NCBI GenBank assembly: GCA_030704615.1
Contig: CM060732.1
Coordinates: 44,003,053 to 44,063,052, forward strand
Direction of reading: 5' to 3'
From: Takakia lepidozioides
Lineage: Eukaryota > Streptophyta > Takakiopsida > Takakiales > Takakiaceae
DNA: 60,000 nucleotides
Shown: piece after piece, positions 58,201-60,000 of the stretch
Position numbering within the stretch: position 1 is the first letter of the stretch
Layout of the letters: each line of letters begins with the position of its first letter
Translations under genes and position numbers: made by a program
The notes under the pieces: model-generated
What the model was told of the DNA's origin: nothing
What the model saw: the letters and a program-made list of their open reading frames with translations, nothing else
Databases searched by the model: none

Positions 58201-59950
58201 TCCCCCACGGAAGGCATTTGCCATCACCGCAGACCAGCCTCCTACGTGTTGTACCAAGGCAGGTGCAGAGACAGCCCATGTGGGACAAGCCACTGCAGTG
58301 AACCCAGCACAGCTGCCATTCACTCCGCACCATGTTTGGCTGCAGCACTTGCAGCAGCAGCACCAGGCGCAAGCCGCTGCTCAGCAGCACAAGCAAGCTC
58401 AGGCCATCATGCATGCAGAGGCAACTCAGGTATACCTCCAAACTGTACAATTTTGTACAGGTCTACACCTGAATTGGGGCTTCTAGATAGCTAGATTTCA
58501 ATCAACTGTCACTTTCGTTGTACTTCTGGTTCTGCTGGGTGCTCGAAATCCTAATCAGTTCTCTTCTACTTGGTCAATCTCAGGAAATTGTGAAACCCTG
58601 AATGTAAAGCCTTATATGAAAATTATGCTGTATCTGTAGACCTTCATGCTGAATGACCAGTTTTGGCTAGCCCTGGCAATTTGTTTCAAAAGTGAAAATT
58701 GTAAGACTGCGCAGGTGTTGGATGGGCATGGCCAGAACCACCGAACACTGGTGCAGCCGCAGCAAGCTAGCTTCTTCGATTGGCAGGCCCAGCAGGCGCA
58801 GGTATTAAGGAAGCTGTATTGTCTTGGCATTAAGTTTCTCCCCCAGGGGGTTCCGTTGAACATTGAATCCCTAATTCGGAATGTACATGATTTGGATCAG
58901 ACATCTATTGATTTTGCGACTGTGTAGGTTCACAGTTGCAATTTACTGTAAGACTAAAGAGCAAGCTGTGCAATTATGCATTTGGCATCATTCAGATTGT
59001 CCAGTACCCCACCTTGACTACACTGTACACACGTGTTTCGGATTCCAAGTTGTGCCTCGTCCATCTCATAACCCAGTTCTCCTCGAGTTATAACATCAAT
59101 AGAAAACGGTGCTGGGGAGAGGGCGGGTTCAGCAGCAGGTGACACAACAGCAGCAGAAAGGGGAGTCTGAAAGAGACGAGTCCTGTGCAACAGAGTTGGA
59201 ATTAATGGATCAGGGTCTGCAGCAGTCTGTGGCGTCGCTCGAGCAAGCACTGCAACAGGTGCGACTGGAGCAACGCCTGCTGCAACACAACAGAGGAGTG
59301 GCGGATTCTGCCGACCGCAATAGCAAGCCCAGCGAGAACAGTCTTTGGTCGGAGGGGACCCACGAGAGGGGGAGCAATGTCCCAGGGTCCTTTCAGTTGG
59401 GCCCCAGTTTGTTCAGCATTTTTGGCAACGGAGGCCTGCCGCAATTGCCCAATATTTCCCAGGATGGCCGATCGGATGCATCGAATGTCGCTCTCTTGAA
59501 CTGCACATCCGCATCAACAACCCCGTTTGATTTCCCCAGATGTGATTTTCTGAGGGAGAGTCTACCAGCCTTTCCCTTTGCACCAAGAGAGGCCGGGTTA
59601 CCTGAATACAGTCTGTACGGGTCACCTAACAAGATTGATTCAGACGACAGCCTTTGCATTGTTTGCCTTGAGCAGCCTGCAGGAGTGCGCCTAATGGTAT
59701 GCATCAGCCACCTCTTTTCCTCTTTTCCTTGTATCCTGCAGCCTTCTCCTTGCTGGCCAAGTAGAATGTTTGAGCTTGTGCGTGCCTGCTCACATCCTTC
59801 GAAGCAATAAAATACACACACTCACATATCCATCATATTATTGAGGGCAGACACTATAAATGCTCAATGTGTACTGATCCACACGAGTTCTGTGGGGCAG
59901 AGATTGATAACGAGGCTGTACCAAAGATCAGTTACAGACCCCCTTTTTCT
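55235..59950 (+). repeat. Right arm of second inverted duplication
   Basis: Reverse complement of 38,050-42,960. Similarity is visible to within about 50 bases of the window end (CAGACCCCC region), so the duplication may continue beyond it. Confidence 0.8.
56377..59696 (+). CDS. KH-domain and RING-finger protein, copy 2 (runs off the window)
   Basis: Same gene as the minus-strand copy. Exons: 56377 to about 56490, 57226-57731, 58021-58429, 58715-58801 and 59133-59696. All KH residues (GARG loop) and the first RING half (CIVCLEQPAGVRLM) are intact and in phase. The second RING half would lie beyond base 60,000, since the matching intron in copy 1 is about 830 bp. Differences from copy 1 include Ser to Pro after CIVCLEQ, an extra CTSAS-like insertion near the TTPFDFP segment, and one residue fewer in exon 2 (VTVHQQ for VITVHQQ). 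Preserved frame in both copies suggests both are used, or that the duplication is younger than the transposon palindrome. Confidence 0.7.
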
Positions 59951-60000
59951 TTGTGCCTTCCATTATCTGAACTTAGACCCAAATTTACATGGATCTCTCT

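Overview
This is nuclear DNA from a green plant, probably a repeat-rich land plant or close streptophyte relative. The sequence shows GT-AG introns, an intact five-segment-free (four-exon) URM1 gene, and plant-type fragments: F-box/kelch, PPR, ribosomal protein L32 and LINE zf-RVT. Most of the window is transposon debris. Nonsense mutations in the main transposon sit at CAG/CTG sites, as expected where plant CHG cytosine methylation decays by deamination. I cannot name the species.

Layout. 0-5.6 kb: LINE remnant, F-box/kelch pseudogene, an LTR-like repeat and an array of CCAATATTGG-type palindromes. 5.6-24.9 kb: a 19.3 kb palindrome of two head-to-head copies of one large DNA transposon around a 280 bp loop. 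The left copy (5,629-17,070) carries two divergent genes: on the minus strand a nine-exon gene joining a ParB/Srx-like domain to an N4/N6-type DNA methyltransferase-like domain, and on the plus strand a MULE-type transposase (GCM/WRKY-like zinc finger, DDE core, SWIM finger). The right copy (17,351-24,902) has lost about 3.77 kb covering the 5' parts of both genes. Both copies are broken. 24.9-37 kb: a second copy of the loop sequence, GGGAGATCTCCC palindromes, tandem repeats, an AT-rich stretch, a pogo/DDE_1-type transposase relic, a third methyltransferase copy next to a third transposon end, and an L32 pseudogene.

37-60 kb: a second inverted duplication. Each arm holds a KH-domain plus C3HC4 RING gene (minus strand 41.9-37.3 kb; plus strand 56.4 kb to beyond the window). 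The 12 kb between the arms holds the intact URM1 gene, an unidentified two-exon gene, PPR and KH fragments, a fourth methyltransferase fragment and a second LTR-like element.

The most interesting item is the transposon: a eukaryotic, intron-split ParB-methyltransferase fusion travelling with a MULE transposase. Its introns are studded with short hairpins of the type GTGAATGNCGT-CA-ACGNCATTCAC, whose two sides change together. I infer that the methyltransferase-like protein served the element (target marking, epigenetic state or transposition control), but its catalytic motif is degenerate and nothing here proves activity.
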